The notes: a model not told the origin generated them from the letters alone. Positions 42,954 through 53,633 are shown, counted from the first letter of the stretch. The stretch: 64,000 nt of DNA from an uncultured Ferrimonas sp. (GCF_947489035.1 NZ_CANLCI010000002.1:214660-278659), one strand, 5' to 3'. Program-made: numbers and translations.

Positions 42954-43811
42954 TTAGCGGCTGGGCTGAACCGCGTCCGCTCCCTCGGCGCGGGTGCGGT
43001 GCCGCTGATGAGTCGGCGGGCCAAACAACGCCAGCCACTTCGCTTTAACGCCTTTGGCCTGGCGCCATTGACGAAACATGTGCAGCCACTGATGGGTAAC
43101 CATCACCGTCCAGCGCTGTTTTTCCATAAAGCCGACCACCCCAAAGCGCACCGGTTGCTCATCCAGTTCCGCTTGAAAGGTGCCGAACAGCCGATCCCAG
43201 ATCATCAACACCCCAGCGTAATTTTTATCGATGTACTGCGGGTTGGTGCCATGGTGCACACGGTGATGCGATGGCGTATTCAGCCAAAACTGCACAATGG
43301 GGATGCGCTTCGTCCAACGGGTGTGGACAAAGAACTGATAGCCCAGATTCAAGCCAACAATGGCGAACACCAACTTGGGATCGTACCCCAGCCACACCAT
43401 CGGCGACCAAAACAGCCACATGCCCGCCAGCGGGTAGAACAGACTTTGGCGAAAAGCGGTGGAGTAGTTCATTAATTCTGAGCTGTGATGCACCACATGG
43501 GCCGACCACATCCAGTGCACTCGATGCGAAGCACGGTGAAACCAGTAATAGAGGAAGTCTTGCAGCACAAAGGCCCACAGCAGATTGACGGCGGTGAGTT
43601 CGATCTCCAGCAAGCGGTGTTGATGCAGCCAATAGAACAGCGGCAAGATCAGCAGCAGCGACAGCATCTCTGCGATCTGAAAGGTGATCGCCAAAATAAA
43701 GTTATTGAGCGAATCTTTCCCATTAAAGCGATCACGACGGCGCCAGTATTCAAAGGCAATCACTGCCACAAAAATTGGTCCCAACGCCAGTTGGATATAT
43801 TCAATCGGCAT
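42954..43811 (-). CDS. Sterol desaturase / fatty acid hydroxylase-like membrane protein
   Basis: 285 residues from ATG 43811, with AGGAG 8 nt upstream. Several membrane helices flank the three histidine clusters of the di-iron family: HRASH (about 103-107), HVVHHSS (about 115-121) and HHRVHHG (about 190-196). The protein would hydroxylate or desaturate a lipid or isoprenoid in the inner membrane. It overlaps the SRPBCC gene by 11 bp. The C-terminal 30 residues are basic. The lipid substrate cannot be told. Confidence 0.86.
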   Translation of the reverse strand: MPIEYIQLALGPIFVAVIAFEYWRRRDRFNGKDSLNNFILAITFQIAEMLSLLLILPLFYWLHQHRLLEIELTAVNLLWAFVLQDFLYYWFHRASHRVHWMWSAHVVHHSSELMNYSTAFRQSLFYPLAGMWLFWSPMVWLGYDPKLVFAIVGLNLGYQFFVHTRWTKRIPIVQFWLNTPSHHRVHHGTNPQYIDKNYAGVLMIWDRLFGTFQAELDEQPVRFGVVGFMEKQRWTVMVTHQWLHMFRQWRQAKGVKAKWLALFGPPTHQRHRTRAEGADAVQPSR

Positions 43812-44232
43812 GAAAATGCTCCTGCAATTTGTGCATGGCTGCGGCAATTTGACGGCGTAGCACCAGCGCCACCAACCAGGTTGGCACCCACGTTGCCGAT
43901 CGCCCCTTGATGCGGTAATGCAGTTGGCAGCCGGTGGCTGTTGGGGTTAGCCGGATCTCGCCCAGGTGATCCACCAGAGGGCCCTCGCCCACAATGCAAT
44001 AACTCAGCAAGGCGTCGTCGGCATGCAGCACCTCTTCATTAAAGGTGTTGCCCATGGTCGTTACCTGCCGCACGGCGCCAACGCCACCGCGGGGTTGCCC
44101 TACTTTCGCTTCCCGCACCAGTTCAAACTGCGCCGAGAAAAATCGCGATAATTGCGTGTGCGCCAATAACGTGGCCATCACCTGTTGCGGTGGTGCAGCC
44201 AACGGCAGTTGCAGATCAACTAAAGTCGACAT
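43801..44232 (-). CDS. SRPBCC (START-like) family protein
   Basis: 143 residues. The pattern MSTLVDLQLPLAAPPQQVMATL, an SRPBCC first strand and helix, is followed by VGAVRQVTTMGNTFNEEVLH and the long C-terminal helix VALVLRRQIAAAMHKLQEHF; this is the polyketide-cyclase/dehydrase-like group. Such proteins bind a hydrophobic ligand in a helix-grip fold. The overlap with the desaturase-like gene suggests that this ligand is the desaturase substrate or product, which is inference. It is divergent from the AraC regulator (93 bp gap). Confidence 0.78.
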   Translation of the reverse strand: MSTLVDLQLPLAAPPQQVMATLLAHTQLSRFFSAQFELVREAKVGQPRGGVGAVRQVTTMGNTFNEEVLHADDALLSYCIVGEGPLVDHLGEIRLTPTATGCQLHYRIKGRSATWVPTWLVALVLRRQIAAAMHKLQEHFHAD

Positions 44233-44325
44233 CCGATCTCCATCGATATTTACACATTAACATTTACACAACCTAGGCAATCAGGCAGGTTTAGACTTGT
44301 CATTACGCGACAAGAGTTTGTCTTT

Positions 44326-45330
44326 ATGCGCCAGTCTTGCCCCACTTGTGCCCATTACTACCTGCAAGGCGTGCTGCGTTTCCTCAACCACCATCAGGTG
44401 GAACAGCACGAATATCAGGGGATCATCGATCTGCCGCTGCAGCCGGAACAGCGGATCCCCTTATCGCAATATCTGGCGTTGCTGGAGTTTGGCGCCCAGC
44501 GTTTGCAGATGCCGCTGTTTGGCTTCTACCTTGGCCAAACCATTGAACAACAGGACTATGGCTTACTTGGCCACCTTATCGCTGCCTGCCCCGACTTTGC
44601 GGCGGTGATCGACGCCCAGCGCCGCTTCGATGCGTTAGTGGCCGACATTGGTCAGATGGAATTTGAGCTGCACGATAACGTCATCATCAGCCGTTGGACG
44701 CCCTTTGCCCAACCCAATGCTCAGTTAGTCTTACGCAATATGACCGGCTGGATCGCCATGGCGTGGCAATTGTTGGGACAACGGCTGCCGCCGCTGAAGT
44801 TGTCGTTGGTCGAACCTTGGCCAGCAGAGCAGCAGCAACAGTTATCCCAATGGTTCGGCTGCGCTGTGGAAGTCGGCGCCGACAGTAATGCCATCTACGC
44901 CCCAGCCGAACTGTTGCAACACCCCGTTAATCAGCACAATCAGCGGGTGCATCAGCTACTGCAGCAGGCATCGCAAACGGAACTGCAGCGGTTGGCACTG
45001 CGCCCCAGTTGGACCAGCCAGATTAAGCAACTGCTCACCGAGCTAACCGATTTGAATCAGATCAGCCTCAACCGCGCTGCAGCGTTGTTTCATCTGAGTC
45101 CGCGCACACTGCAACGGCGGCTAAAACAGGAACAAACCCAATTTGAGCAGCTGCTGGATTGGGAACGCCGCCGCCGTTTTAGCCAGCTGGTTGGCCACAG
45201 TAAATTGATTGAGATCGCCTCAATCCTAGGTTACCGCGAACAAAGCTCGCTCAACCGCGCCGTGCAGCGCTGGTTTGGCCAAAGCCCGAAACAATATCTG
45301 CAGCAAGGACACCCCGATGAACTGGTTTGA
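44326..45330 (+). CDS. AraC-family regulator with Arabinose_bd-type N-terminal domain
   Basis: 334 residues. The N-terminal domain (about 10-190; PLSQYLALLEFGAQRLQMPLFG, DYGLLGHLIAACPDF) is the type seen in OruR/ArgR-like and lipid-responsive AraC regulators. The C-terminal double helix-turn-helix has LNRAAALFHLSPRTLQRRLKQ and SKLIEIASILGYREQSSLNRA followed by WFGQSPKQYL. It is divergent from the SRPBCC/desaturase pair and overlaps the membrane methyltransferase gene by 14 bp, so either unit may be its target. The ligand is unknown. Confidence 0.86.
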   Translation: MRQSCPTCAHYYLQGVLRFLNHHQVEQHEYQGIIDLPLQPEQRIPLSQYLALLEFGAQRLQMPLFGFYLGQTIEQQDYGLLGHLIAACPDFAAVIDAQRRFDALVADIGQMEFELHDNVIISRWTPFAQPNAQLVLRNMTGWIAMAWQLLGQRLPPLKLSLVEPWPAEQQQQLSQWFGCAVEVGADSNAIYAPAELLQHPVNQHNQRVHQLLQQASQTELQRLALRPSWTSQIKQLLTELTDLNQISLNRAAALFHLSPRTLQRRLKQEQTQFEQLLDWERRRRFSQLVGHSKLIEIASILGYREQSSLNRAVQRWFGQSPKQYLQQGHPDELV

Positions 45331-45784
45331 ATTGAAGTTACCGCCGCCATTAGTGGCACTGGCTTGCGCCGCTCTGGTGTGGCCATTACGTACTTACTGG
45401 CCGCTGCCGTGGCAACTGCAGCACCCTTTATTGCCCGCGTTGGCGCTCGCGCTGGTGGCCGCGGCTCTGTTACTGGCCATCACTGCCGTGGTGCAGTTTC
45501 GACGCCAGCACACCACCGTGCACCCGTTTGCCCCAGAACAAACCAAGCAGGTGATCACCCATGGCGTCTATCGCTTTAGCCGTAATCCCATGTACCTGGC
45601 CATGGCGCAATTGCCATTCGCGGCGGGTTTGTGGCTGCAAACACCGCTGTATGGGCTGCTGACCAGCAGTGTTTTTGTGCTGTTTATCAGCCGATTTCAA
45701 ATCATCCCAGAGGAACAGGCGCTCAGTCATCATTTTGGTCAGCCTTATCAAGATTACCTTAGCCAAGTAAGACGTTGGCTGTAG
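45317..45784 (+). CDS. Isoprenylcysteine methyltransferase / phospholipid methyltransferase-like membrane protein
   Basis: 155 residues from ATG 45317, with AAGGA 8 nt upstream; the upstream frame lies inside the AraC gene. There are four membrane helices, and the cofactor region THGVYRFSRNPMYLAM is the ICMT/PEMT signature (G-x-Y-x-x-x-R-N-P-x-Y). It is followed by PEEQALSHHFGQPYQDYLSQVRRWL, with the conserved EE and the Y-x-x-Y end. It methylates a lipid or small molecule with SAM at the membrane. Its substrate is not known. It is coupled to the AraC gene by a 14-bp overlap. Confidence 0.86.
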   Translation: MNWFELKLPPPLVALACAALVWPLRTYWPLPWQLQHPLLPALALALVAAALLLAITAVVQFRRQHTTVHPFAPEQTKQVITHGVYRFSRNPMYLAMAQLPFAAGLWLQTPLYGLLTSSVFVLFISRFQIIPEEQALSHHFGQPYQDYLSQVRRWL

Positions 45785-45893
45785 CAGCCGTGGGCTTTAA
45801 CTATACCGCCAAACTCGCCATTGCTCTTGCCACTAAAGCGAGTAATCTAAGCAGGTAAAGTTAGCGCTATAAGACTGTAAATAAGGAAGTTAA

Positions 45894-46910
45894 ATGATTG
45901 ATGAACTGCTAACCCAAGAAGTGCAACTGGGCTTCGATATTGCCACCAGCGTCACCATTATCGGGGCACTGGCGTCTTGGTTTTGGGAAAGCCGTCGCCG
46001 TGCCGCCAAAGAGCGTCGCCTTGGCATCAACGAACAAGCCCGAGTGGTGTCGTTGGAAAAGGTACAAACTATCCTCAGCGAGTTTGAAACTTCATTTAAC
46101 GATCTGGTGCAGGCTTGCGCTCGTTTTGAAGGCCCAATTCGTCGCCGCATCAATGCCGATAGCGAGACGCCGCTGGCACGGTTAGAAAGCTACGTTGAAA
46201 GCCGCCCAGAGGTCATTGATCAGCTGACCGAACAGCTGCAAACCATCCGCAGTGGCGTTGATGTGTATTACGAATCAATCCAGAAACGCCGTTACTCATT
46301 GGTGCCGGTACTGGATTCTCTGCCCGGTGGTGACGCCTTCCTAGAAGCGTTAAGCAAAGACATTACTGAAATTGGCCAAGCTCACGACAGCATCAACTCT
46401 GGCTACGTAGCCTTACTGAAAGAGTTTCACGCTATGGTTGGCGCCAGTAATGAGATCATCGAACAGGCTGACTTGGCGGAAGATTGCGAAGCCGAAGATA
46501 AGATCCGCGCGTTATTAAACGAACGCAGCTTTATTCGTCGCGCCAATATGTTGCTGGGTGATGCGGATTACGACAGCTGGATCATCTCTTTTGTCCCTAC
46601 CGAGTCAGAAAATGAGTTCCGTGAACGTCGCGACAACAACACCTTAGGTGAAAACACCGATCTGCTGTTTAAAGTGTGCATCAACATCGCTGGCAGCCTA
46701 GTACGTCGCCCATCAAAGCTGTACGCGCAGATCCTGTGGATGGCATCACGAGAAGTAAAAACCACCCGCGTGGAGTGTAAAGACATCTTGATTAAGCTCA
46801 GCGCCTTAACTCATAAACTGCTGGCCAATAACGACGACATCGAATTAAGCAAAGTGATCGCGTTGTACGAGTCTGACAAATACTTTGGCCGCGATAGCTC
46901 CCAGCGCTAA
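45894..46910 (+). CDS. Unrecognised membrane-anchored protein with coiled-coil region
   Basis: 338 residues, a family I do not recognise. The N-terminus has one possible membrane segment (GFDIATSVTIIGALASWFW, about 13-31) followed by a strongly basic stretch, ESRRRAAKERRLG, so the body should be cytoplasmic. The rest is mostly helical with acidic patches: VSLEKVQTILSEFETSFNDL, DQLTEQLQTIRSGVDVYYES, EQADLAEDCEAEDKIRALL, and a C-terminal part with NIAGSLVRRPSKLYAQILWM. AAGGA lies 7 nt upstream. It is a single-gene unit with a bidirectional terminator. No catalytic motif is visible. Confidence 0.75.
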   Translation: MIDELLTQEVQLGFDIATSVTIIGALASWFWESRRRAAKERRLGINEQARVVSLEKVQTILSEFETSFNDLVQACARFEGPIRRRINADSETPLARLESYVESRPEVIDQLTEQLQTIRSGVDVYYESIQKRRYSLVPVLDSLPGGDAFLEALSKDITEIGQAHDSINSGYVALLKEFHAMVGASNEIIEQADLAEDCEAEDKIRALLNERSFIRRANMLLGDADYDSWIISFVPTESENEFRERRDNNTLGENTDLLFKVCINIAGSLVRRPSKLYAQILWMASREVKTTRVECKDILIKLSALTHKLLANNDDIELSKVIALYESDKYFGRDSSQR

Positions 46911-46942
46911 CCAAACGGTGACCAACCGCTAAGGTTAGGCAC

Positions 46943-46970
46943 AAAAAAGCCCGCAACTGCGGGCTTTTTT
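46943..46970. terminator. Bidirectional terminator between the unrecognised gene and kdsA
   Basis: The stem GCCCGCA/TGCGGGC with a short loop is flanked by six A on the left and six T on the right. It serves both converging genes. Confidence 0.92.
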
Positions 46971-46984
46971 CATGGCATTAAACG

Positions 46985-47869
<885 letters not shown>

Positions 47870-49114
47870 TTAGGCCGCCAGCGTTTGCAAAATTTGACCA
47901 CAGAACCACGCCATGTAAGTACCCAGCACGTAGCCCAATACCGCCAACAGCACGCCAACCGGCGCCAATGCCGGGTGGAAAGCGGCCGCAACCACAGGAG
48001 CACTGGCTGCACCACCCACGTTCGCTTGGCTGCCGACTGCCATGTAGAACAACGGCGCTTTAATTAAGCGCGCGGTGATCAACATGATCGCCGCGTGTAC
48101 CAGCATCCAAACGCCACCCAACAGGAAGTATACCGGCGCATCAACAACGGCCGAAATGTCCATGTGCATGCCGATGGCAGCAACCAGTACGTAGATCCCC
48201 GCTGAACCGATTTTGCTGGCACCACAGGCGGCCAAGTTGCGCGCCTTAGTGAACGACAACAGCACGCCCAAGGTGGTGGCAATCACAATCAGCCAGAAGA
48301 AACCGCTGTGCAAGCTGTAACGCTTCAGCTCTGGGAAGTTGGCTTTAAAGAATGGCGCTAAAATGTCTGAGCCCATGTGGGAAATGCCCATGGCACCGAA
48401 ACCAACCGCCAAGATCACCATGATGTTGGTGAGACTTGGGATCACTTCGTTTTCCTCTTGCCACTTAGACATTTTTTCACGCAGGGCGGTTAAGGCGGTG
48501 GTATCGGCGCCCATTTTGGCGTCCCACTCTTTGGCGCGCGGTGCCATGGTTAGCAGTACTGCCATCCACGCGTTCGCCACCAGCACGTCTACCGCAATCA
48601 TCGACGAGAAGATGCCGTTGCCTACTTCGTAGATCTCTTTCATTGCGGTTTGGTTGGCACCACCGCCAATCCAGCTGCCCGCAAGGGTGGTCATGCCACG
48701 CCATACGGCTTCTGGGCCATTGTTGCCGATCAGCTCGGGGAATACCGCCGAGGTGGCCAGCAGCGCAATTGGCGCGCCAATCACAATGCCCATGGTGCCG
48801 GCTAAGAACATAACGATCGCTTTTGGCCCTAACGAGGCGATCGCTTTCAGATCCAAGTTCAGGGTCAGCAGTACCAATGCCATTGGCAGCAAGAAGCGTG
48901 ATGCCACATAGTACAGGGTGCTGTCGCTGCCATCGATGATGCCAAAGGTGTTCAGCAACGAGGGGATGAAGTAACACAGCAACAGGGCTGGTACGTATTT
49001 GTAGAATTTACGACAAATCGGGTTGTCGCTGTGGGCGGTGTAGAACACCCCGCCTAAGACCATCATCAGGATCCCAAATACAGATGCCTGGTTAGTGATT
49101 AACACGTCGGTCAT
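47870..49114 (-). CDS. DUF819 family membrane protein
   Basis: 414 residues from ATG 49114, with GGAGG 5 nt upstream. About ten to eleven membrane helices; a polar central loop (about 205-235, with EKMSKWQEENEVIPSL) splits the protein into two halves. Family blocks are RGMTTLAGSWIGGGANQTAM, GMHMDISAVVDAPVYF and GSQANVGGAASAPVVAAAFH, the Gly-rich motifs typical of DUF819 (YjcL-like) proteins. Its transport substrate is unknown. It stands between sirB2 and kdsA, where sirB1 is found in enterobacteria. A hairpin in front of its ribosome site may separate it from sirB2. Confidence 0.88.
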   Translation of the reverse strand: MTDVLITNQASVFGILMMVLGGVFYTAHSDNPICRKFYKYVPALLLCYFIPSLLNTFGIIDGSDSTLYYVASRFLLPMALVLLTLNLDLKAIASLGPKAIVMFLAGTMGIVIGAPIALLATSAVFPELIGNNGPEAVWRGMTTLAGSWIGGGANQTAMKEIYEVGNGIFSSMIAVDVLVANAWMAVLLTMAPRAKEWDAKMGADTTALTALREKMSKWQEENEVIPSLTNIMVILAVGFGAMGISHMGSDILAPFFKANFPELKRYSLHSGFFWLIVIATTLGVLLSFTKARNLAACGASKIGSAGIYVLVAAIGMHMDISAVVDAPVYFLLGGVWMLVHAAIMLITARLIKAPLFYMAVGSQANVGGAASAPVVAAAFHPALAPVGVLLAVLGYVLGTYMAWFCGQILQTLAA

Positions 49115-49133
49115 TGAACCTCCAAAATTAGAA

Positions 49134-49155
49134 ACTGGCACATCGAGGTGCCAGT
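49134..49155 (-). terminator. Weak terminator or attenuator ahead of the DUF819 gene
   Basis: On the minus strand ACTGGCAC/GTGCCAGT with a 6-nt loop is followed by TTCTAATTTT and then directly by the GGAGG of the DUF819 gene, so it could end the sirB2 transcript or modulate expression of the next gene. Confidence 0.4.
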
Positions 49156-49181
49156 ATTTTTATTGTTATGTAAGCGAGCAC

Positions 49182-49562
49182 TTACATAAATAGAATAGGC
49201 ATCTTGGTCTGCGCCAATTTCGCCATGTAGAACAGCCAGCCCATCGCCCCTAAAAAGGCGAAGGTGCGGAACAGTTTGCCCCGCTCTAGCTTAAGAGTGA
49301 AAACACCAAGAACAATATAAGCCACCAGCGCCACCATTTTTTCAAATAGCCATGGGCTGTTGCTTGGGCTGAAGCCGGTGTTCATCATTAACGCCACCCC
49401 AGAAAGGATCAAAACGGTATCAACAATGTGGGGCACAAACTTAACCCACTTTTGCTCCATCATCGCTGAGCCTTTCATCACCCAAATGAACCGCAACACA
49501 AACAGCGCCACACTGGCACCGATAACAGTAAAGTGAATGTGCTTTAACGCTTCGTATGGCAT
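49182..49562 (-). CDS. sirB2: SirB2 family membrane protein
   Basis: 126 residues, four membrane helices, AAGGA upstream of ATG 49562. Conserved SirB2 features are YEALKHIHFTVIGASVALFV at the start, FVPHIVDTVLILSGVALM in the middle and AYIVLGVFTLKLERGK. Its position after prmC in hemA-prfA-prmC-sirB2 is the same as in E. coli and Shewanella. Its name comes from an old link to Salmonella invasion regulation that is not considered well founded; the biochemical role is unknown. Confidence 0.9.
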   Translation of the reverse strand: MPYEALKHIHFTVIGASVALFVLRFIWVMKGSAMMEQKWVKFVPHIVDTVLILSGVALMMNTGFSPSNSPWLFEKMVALVAYIVLGVFTLKLERGKLFRTFAFLGAMGWLFYMAKLAQTKMPILFM

Positions 49563-49630
49563 GGACTTTCCTTAGTTTTTGTTAAGAATCGTTGATTGAA
49601 TAGTAAAAATACTGGAAACGGAATCGATTG

Positions 49631-50485
49631 TTAGCGCTTTTGTGGGATCTGACACTCCCCGCGCCACTGACCGCAGGTAAACCGGTCACGTTGGCCATAA
49701 TCTTGACCAACAGTAACCCCATTAAAGCCCGCATGAGTGAAGATGGCGGCCACCGCTGAGCCTTGATCGTAACCGTGTTCGATCAGCAAATAGCCCCCGT
49801 CATTCAGATGGTGCCGCGCTGCGGCGACGATGTGCTCAATATCGGCCAAACCGTGGTTGGCGGCAATCAACGCCGATAACGGCTCAAAGCGCACGTCCCC
49901 TTGACTTAAATGTTGATCGCAAGGGTCGATGTACGGTGGGTTGGACACAATCAGATCGAACCGCTGCTGCGCGAGCGGTTCAAACCAACTGCCTTGTGCC
50001 ACAGTAACATCCAGCTGCAGTGCCTTGGCGTTCGTGCGCGCTAACTGCGCGGCCTCGGCGCTGTATTCCACCGCTTGCACCTGCCACTGCGCCATTTCGC
50101 TTTTCAGCGCAAGCGCGATGGCGCCGGTGCCCGTGCCCAAATCAACCACCCGAGCGTTGGCGGGCAACGCCAAGGCTAAGGCGGCTTCCACCAGCGATTC
50201 GGTATCCGGACGAGGGATCAAGGTGCTGGCATTGACCTGCAGCGGCAAGCTCCAGAATTCGCGTTCACCAATAATGTGCGCGATGGGCTCACCGCGAATG
50301 CGGCGCTGCAGATCTTGTTCTAGCTGCGCCAACAACGGCGGATCCAGTGGGTGTTCTGGCCAAGTAAACACAAAACTGCGGGGCTTGTTTAACCGCTTTA
50401 ATAGCAACAGCTCCGCATCTAATTGGGCGCTGTCGCTGTCCGGCAGTTGGGCACAGGCGGCCGCTAACCAAGAATCAAGACGCAC
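49631..50485 (-). CDS. prmC: Release factor glutamine methyltransferase PrmC
   Basis: 284 residues from GTG 50485. It methylates the Gln of the GGQ motif in release factors. An N-terminal helical domain precedes the Rossmann methyltransferase fold with the SAM loop VVDLGTGTGAIALALKSEM and the catalytic NPPY (VSNPPYIDP, near 186). The start GTG lies 5 bp after the prfA stop, behind GAGGAATAAGCC. Enzyme and substrate are encoded together, which is the usual order. Confidence 0.95.
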   Translation of the reverse strand: MRLDSWLAAACAQLPDSDSAQLDAELLLLKRLNKPRSFVFTWPEHPLDPPLLAQLEQDLQRRIRGEPIAHIIGEREFWSLPLQVNASTLIPRPDTESLVEAALALALPANARVVDLGTGTGAIALALKSEMAQWQVQAVEYSAEAAQLARTNAKALQLDVTVAQGSWFEPLAQQRFDLIVSNPPYIDPCDQHLSQGDVRFEPLSALIAANHGLADIEHIVAAARHHLNDGGYLLIEHGYDQGSAVAAIFTHAGFNGVTVGQDYGQRDRFTCGQWRGECQIPQKR

Positions 50486-50490
50486 GCGGC

Positions 50491-51570
50491 TTATTCCTCA
50501 GCCAACGCTGCCAGCTGATCCGCTTGGTGTTCTTGCAAGATAGGCTCCATCAAGGCGGCCAGATCCCCTTCCATCACTTCGTTCAAACGGTAGATGGTCA
50601 GGTTAATGCGGTGATCCGACACCCGCCCCTGTGGGTAGTTGTAGGTTCGGATCCGCTCGGAGCGATCGCCCGAGGTCACCAAGCTGCGGCGGGTATCGGT
50701 TTCCGCCTGCTTACGTTTTTCCTCTTCTGCCGCTTCCAACCGCGCCGCCAGCACCGCCATCGCCTTAGCGCGGTTCTTGTGCTGCGAACGTTCATCCTGA
50801 CATTCGACGACGGTGCCCGATGGCAAGTGGGTAATGCGGATGGCGGAGTCGGTTTTGTTTACGTGCTGACCACCGGCGCCAGAGGCGCGGAAGGTATCCA
50901 CTTTCAGATCGGCTGAATTGATCTCAATCGCTTCGGCGGCTTCCACTTCTGGCATCACCACAACGGTACAGGCCGAGGTATGAATTCGACCTTGGGATTC
51001 GGTCGCGGGTACCCGCTGCACGCGGTGGCCACCGGATTCAAACTTCATCACGCCGTACACGCTTTCCCCAGAAAACTTGGCGATCACCTCTTTGTAACCG
51101 CCATGCTCGCCTTGGTTCGACGACATCAGTTCCACTTTCCAGCCGCGGGTTTCCGCGTATTTGCTGTACATCCGCAGCAGATCACCGGCAAAGATCCCCG
51201 CTTCATCGCCGCCAGCGCCAGCACGGATCTCCACATAGGCGTCGTTATCGTCTTTCGGATCCTTCGGCAGCAGCAAGATCTGCAATTCGTCTTCCAAGCG
51301 CTCGCTGTTGGCTTTGGCGTCAACCAACTCCTCTTTGGCCATCTCGGCCATATCGGGATCGCTCAGCATCTCTTGGGCGGTGTCGATGTCGTCTTGCGCG
51401 GCTTGGTAGGCCTGAAACGCGATTACTACCTCTTCGAGCTGGGCGTACTCTTTGGTCAAACCACGATAGCGGTTTTGATCATTGATAACTTCATTCTCGC
51501 CGAGCAGCGCCTGAACTTCTTCATAGCGCTCAACGAGACCTTCCAATTTGGCGTAAACAGTGGCTTTCAT
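50491..51570 (-). CDS. prfA: Peptide chain release factor 1
   Basis: 359 residues (E. coli 360) from ATG 51570, with AAGGT upstream; an in-frame ATG 15 codons earlier is discarded. RF1 reads UAA and UAG. The codon-recognition motif is seen in [15 protein letters not shown] (PAT), and the peptidyl-tRNA hydrolysis motif is GGQ in [17 protein letters not shown]. The C-terminus [20 protein letters not shown] also fits. It lies 69 bp after hemA, and prmC follows after 5 bp. Confidence 0.97.
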   Translation of the reverse strand: MKATVYAKLEGLVERYEEVQALLGENEVINDQNRYRGLTKEYAQLEEVVIAFQAYQAAQDDIDTAQEMLSDPDMAEMAKEELVDAKANSERLEDELQILLLPKDPKDDNDAYVEIRAGAGGDEAGIFAGDLLRMYSKYAETRGWKVELMSSNQGEHGGYKEVIAKFSGESVYGVMKFESGGHRVQRVPATESQGRIHTSACTVVVMPEVEAAEAIEINSADLKVDTFRASGAGGQHVNKTDSAIRITHLPSGTVVECQDERSQHKNRAKAMAVLAARLEAAEEEKRKQAETDTRRSLVTSGDRSERIRTYNYPQGRVSDHRINLTIYRLNEVMEGDLAALMEPILQEHQADQLAALAEE

Positions 51571-51590
51571 GGCTACCTTAGATAAACAGC

Positions 51591-51612
51591 AACGGCCCAC
51601 AAAGGGGCCGTT
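51591..51612. repeat. 8-bp hairpin between hemA and prfA
   Basis: AACGGCCC and GGGCCGTT pair around a 6-nt loop. There is no T-tract, so a processing or stabilising role fits better than termination. Confidence 0.5.
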
Positions 51613-51639
51613 CAATTAAGAGGTGAGAACAAACTTGGG

Positions 51640-52890
51640 CTAATTGTCGTTGATACCCAGTGCTCGACGCAAGATCTCTAACGATTCTAAATCTCCGGCT
51701 CTGGCCGCTTTTGATAACGACTGCGTTGGCGCGTGGATCAGTTTGTTGGTTAATTTGTTGGCCAGCTCGGTTAAGACCGCTTCGGCATCGCTGCCCTGTT
51801 GCAGCTTATTCAACGCGGCCACCAAGGCTTCTTTTTTCACCGCTTCGCTTTGGCTGCGGAACTGGCGAATGGTATCCACCGAGTCCAAACCGCGCAGCCA
51901 TTCGACAAAATCATGGGCCTGAGCCGACGCAATGGCTTCTGCCTGCTCCGCCGCTTCTAAGCGGTTGGCCATGTTCTTCTGCACAATGCCTTGCAGATCG
52001 TCCACGGTGTACAGGTAGGCATTTTCCAGCTCGCCCACTTCCGCTTCGATGTCGCGCGGTACCGCGATATCCACCAACAGCATCGCCTGCTGACGGCGTT
52101 TTTTCAGCGCCGTGGCCACCATGCCTTTGCCCAAAATTGGCAACGGCGCCGCGGTCGAGGAGATCACGATATCGGCCGTAGGCAGATGATCGGGGATCTG
52201 TGCCAAGGTAATGGCTTTGGCCCCAAACTCATCGGCCATGCCTTCAGCACGAGATAAGGTGCGGTTGGCCACAATTAAGTCGGTTGCCCCTTGCTCACCA
52301 AGGTGACGCGCCACCAGTTCGATGGTTTCACCGGCACCAATCAGCAGCACCTTGGCGCTGCCAAGATCCTCAAAGATATGCCGAGCCAAGTTAACCGCTG
52401 CAAACGCCACCGATACCGCCGAGGCACCGATGTCGGTGTCGGTACGGATCTGCTTAGCCACTTTGAAGGTGTGTTGGAACAAGCGGTCGATGGTGTGCGA
52501 CACCGTGCCAACCGCTTTGGCGTCGGAGTAGGATTTTTTGATTTGACCGAGGATCTGCGGCTCGCCTAAGACTAACGAGTCTAAGCCAGCGGAGACGCGC
52601 AACAAGTGCTGTACGGCCTTTTCACCTTGGTGCAGATAGATGCAGCTACGCAACTCCGCTTCATCAAGGTTGTGGAATTCACTTAACCAATGGATCGCCT
52701 GCTCCGCATCCACGTTGTTGGTGTACAACTCGGTGCGGTTACAAGTAGATACAATGACGGCCTCGTTGGTTTTGCTGGCACTGGCCAAGCTCTTCAAGGC
52801 TTCATCAAGTATGTCTGGTCCGAATGCCACTTTTTCGCGCAGGGCTACGCTGGCAGTCTTGTGATTGATCCCAATTGCAACTAACGTCAT
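51640..52890 (-). CDS. hemA: Glutamyl-tRNA reductase
   Basis: 416 residues (E. coli 418) from ATG 52890; the frame runs 32 codons further upstream but without a family match. It reduces Glu-tRNA to glutamate semialdehyde, the first step of tetrapyrrole synthesis. Hallmarks are [17 protein letters not shown], the catalytic Cys in [12 protein letters not shown] (near 50), [13 protein letters not shown] and the NADPH domain [19 protein letters not shown]. It heads hemA-prfA-prmC and is divergent from lolB, sharing a 149-bp promoter region. Confidence 0.97.
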   Translation of the reverse strand: MTLVAIGINHKTASVALREKVAFGPDILDEALKSLASASKTNEAVIVSTCNRTELYTNNVDAEQAIHWLSEFHNLDEAELRSCIYLHQGEKAVQHLLRVSAGLDSLVLGEPQILGQIKKSYSDAKAVGTVSHTIDRLFQHTFKVAKQIRTDTDIGASAVSVAFAAVNLARHIFEDLGSAKVLLIGAGETIELVARHLGEQGATDLIVANRTLSRAEGMADEFGAKAITLAQIPDHLPTADIVISSTAAPLPILGKGMVATALKKRRQQAMLLVDIAVPRDIEAEVGELENAYLYTVDDLQGIVQKNMANRLEAAEQAEAIASAQAHDFVEWLRGLDSVDTIRQFRSQSEAVKKEALVAALNKLQQGSDAEAVLTELANKLTNKLIHAPTQSLSKAARAGDLESLEILRRALGINDN

Positions 52891-53039
52891 GGCTTTGTAA
52901 CTTGTTTCGCCCCGTTTTTCATGATGTTTCCTATGCGCCGGCAATTCTATGCGGAACAGCGCATAAGCGAAATAAGTATCGGCCATTTGCCCGCAATTCC
53001 ATTCATGATTGCGGCCATGTGCACAAAAGTTGGATAAAA

Positions 53040-53633
53040 ATGTTCACCCAACCCGTAAAACTGATCCTGTTGTTGCTCCTTGCGCTCACCTTGAGCGCCT
53101 GCGCCACTTATCAAGACGTCACCAGCAACAGCAAAACGGTGCAGTCTAATGACTGGACCATCACCGGCAAACTGGCCTTCATTAGCCCGAAGGAACGTGT
53201 TTCCGCCAATCTGCATTGGCGTCATCTGGCCAGTAGCGGCAAAGATGAACTGCGACTGACCGGACCTCTAGGGCGTAACGTATTGAGCCTGAGTGCTTTT
53301 CCAGGATTTGCGAGCATCACCATGGACGGCAAAACCTACACTGGAAAAGATGCTGATAGCCTAATAGTTCGATTAACCGGTTGGCCACTGCCTTTGTCAC
53401 AATTAGGACAATACCTTTTAGGGCAAACCACCGGATCCGAACAAATTTCAACCGATGCGAACAATCAATTAGCGTCAGTGCAATTAACTCACCCTCGTAC
53501 CGGTCAAAAATCGCAACTGCACTACCGTGGTTGGCAACAATTGGCGGGCTACAAGGTGCCCAAACAAATTGAGTTGCACCAACAGCAACAACGCATAAAA
53601 TTGGCGATCAAATCGTGGCAACCGGAGTTGTAA
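53040..53633 (+). CDS. lolB: Outer-membrane lipoprotein receptor LolB
   Basis: 197 residues from ATG 53040 (GGA 6 nt upstream). A lipoprotein signal ([14 protein letters not shown], lipobox LSAC) gives an acylated Cys near residue 21. The mature protein starts ATYQDV and has [40 protein letters not shown] and [18 protein letters not shown], the LolB pattern. It receives lipoproteins from LolA and inserts them in the outer membrane. Its stop overlaps the ispE start by one base (TAATG), so the two are translationally coupled, and both read away from hemA. Confidence 0.94.
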   Translation: MFTQPVKLILLLLLALTLSACATYQDVTSNSKTVQSNDWTITGKLAFISPKERVSANLHWRHLASSGKDELRLTGPLGRNVLSLSAFPGFASITMDGKTYTGKDADSLIVRLTGWPLPLSQLGQYLLGQTTGSEQISTDANNQLASVQLTHPRTGQKSQLHYRGWQQLAGYKVPKQIELHQQQQRIKLAIKSWQPEL

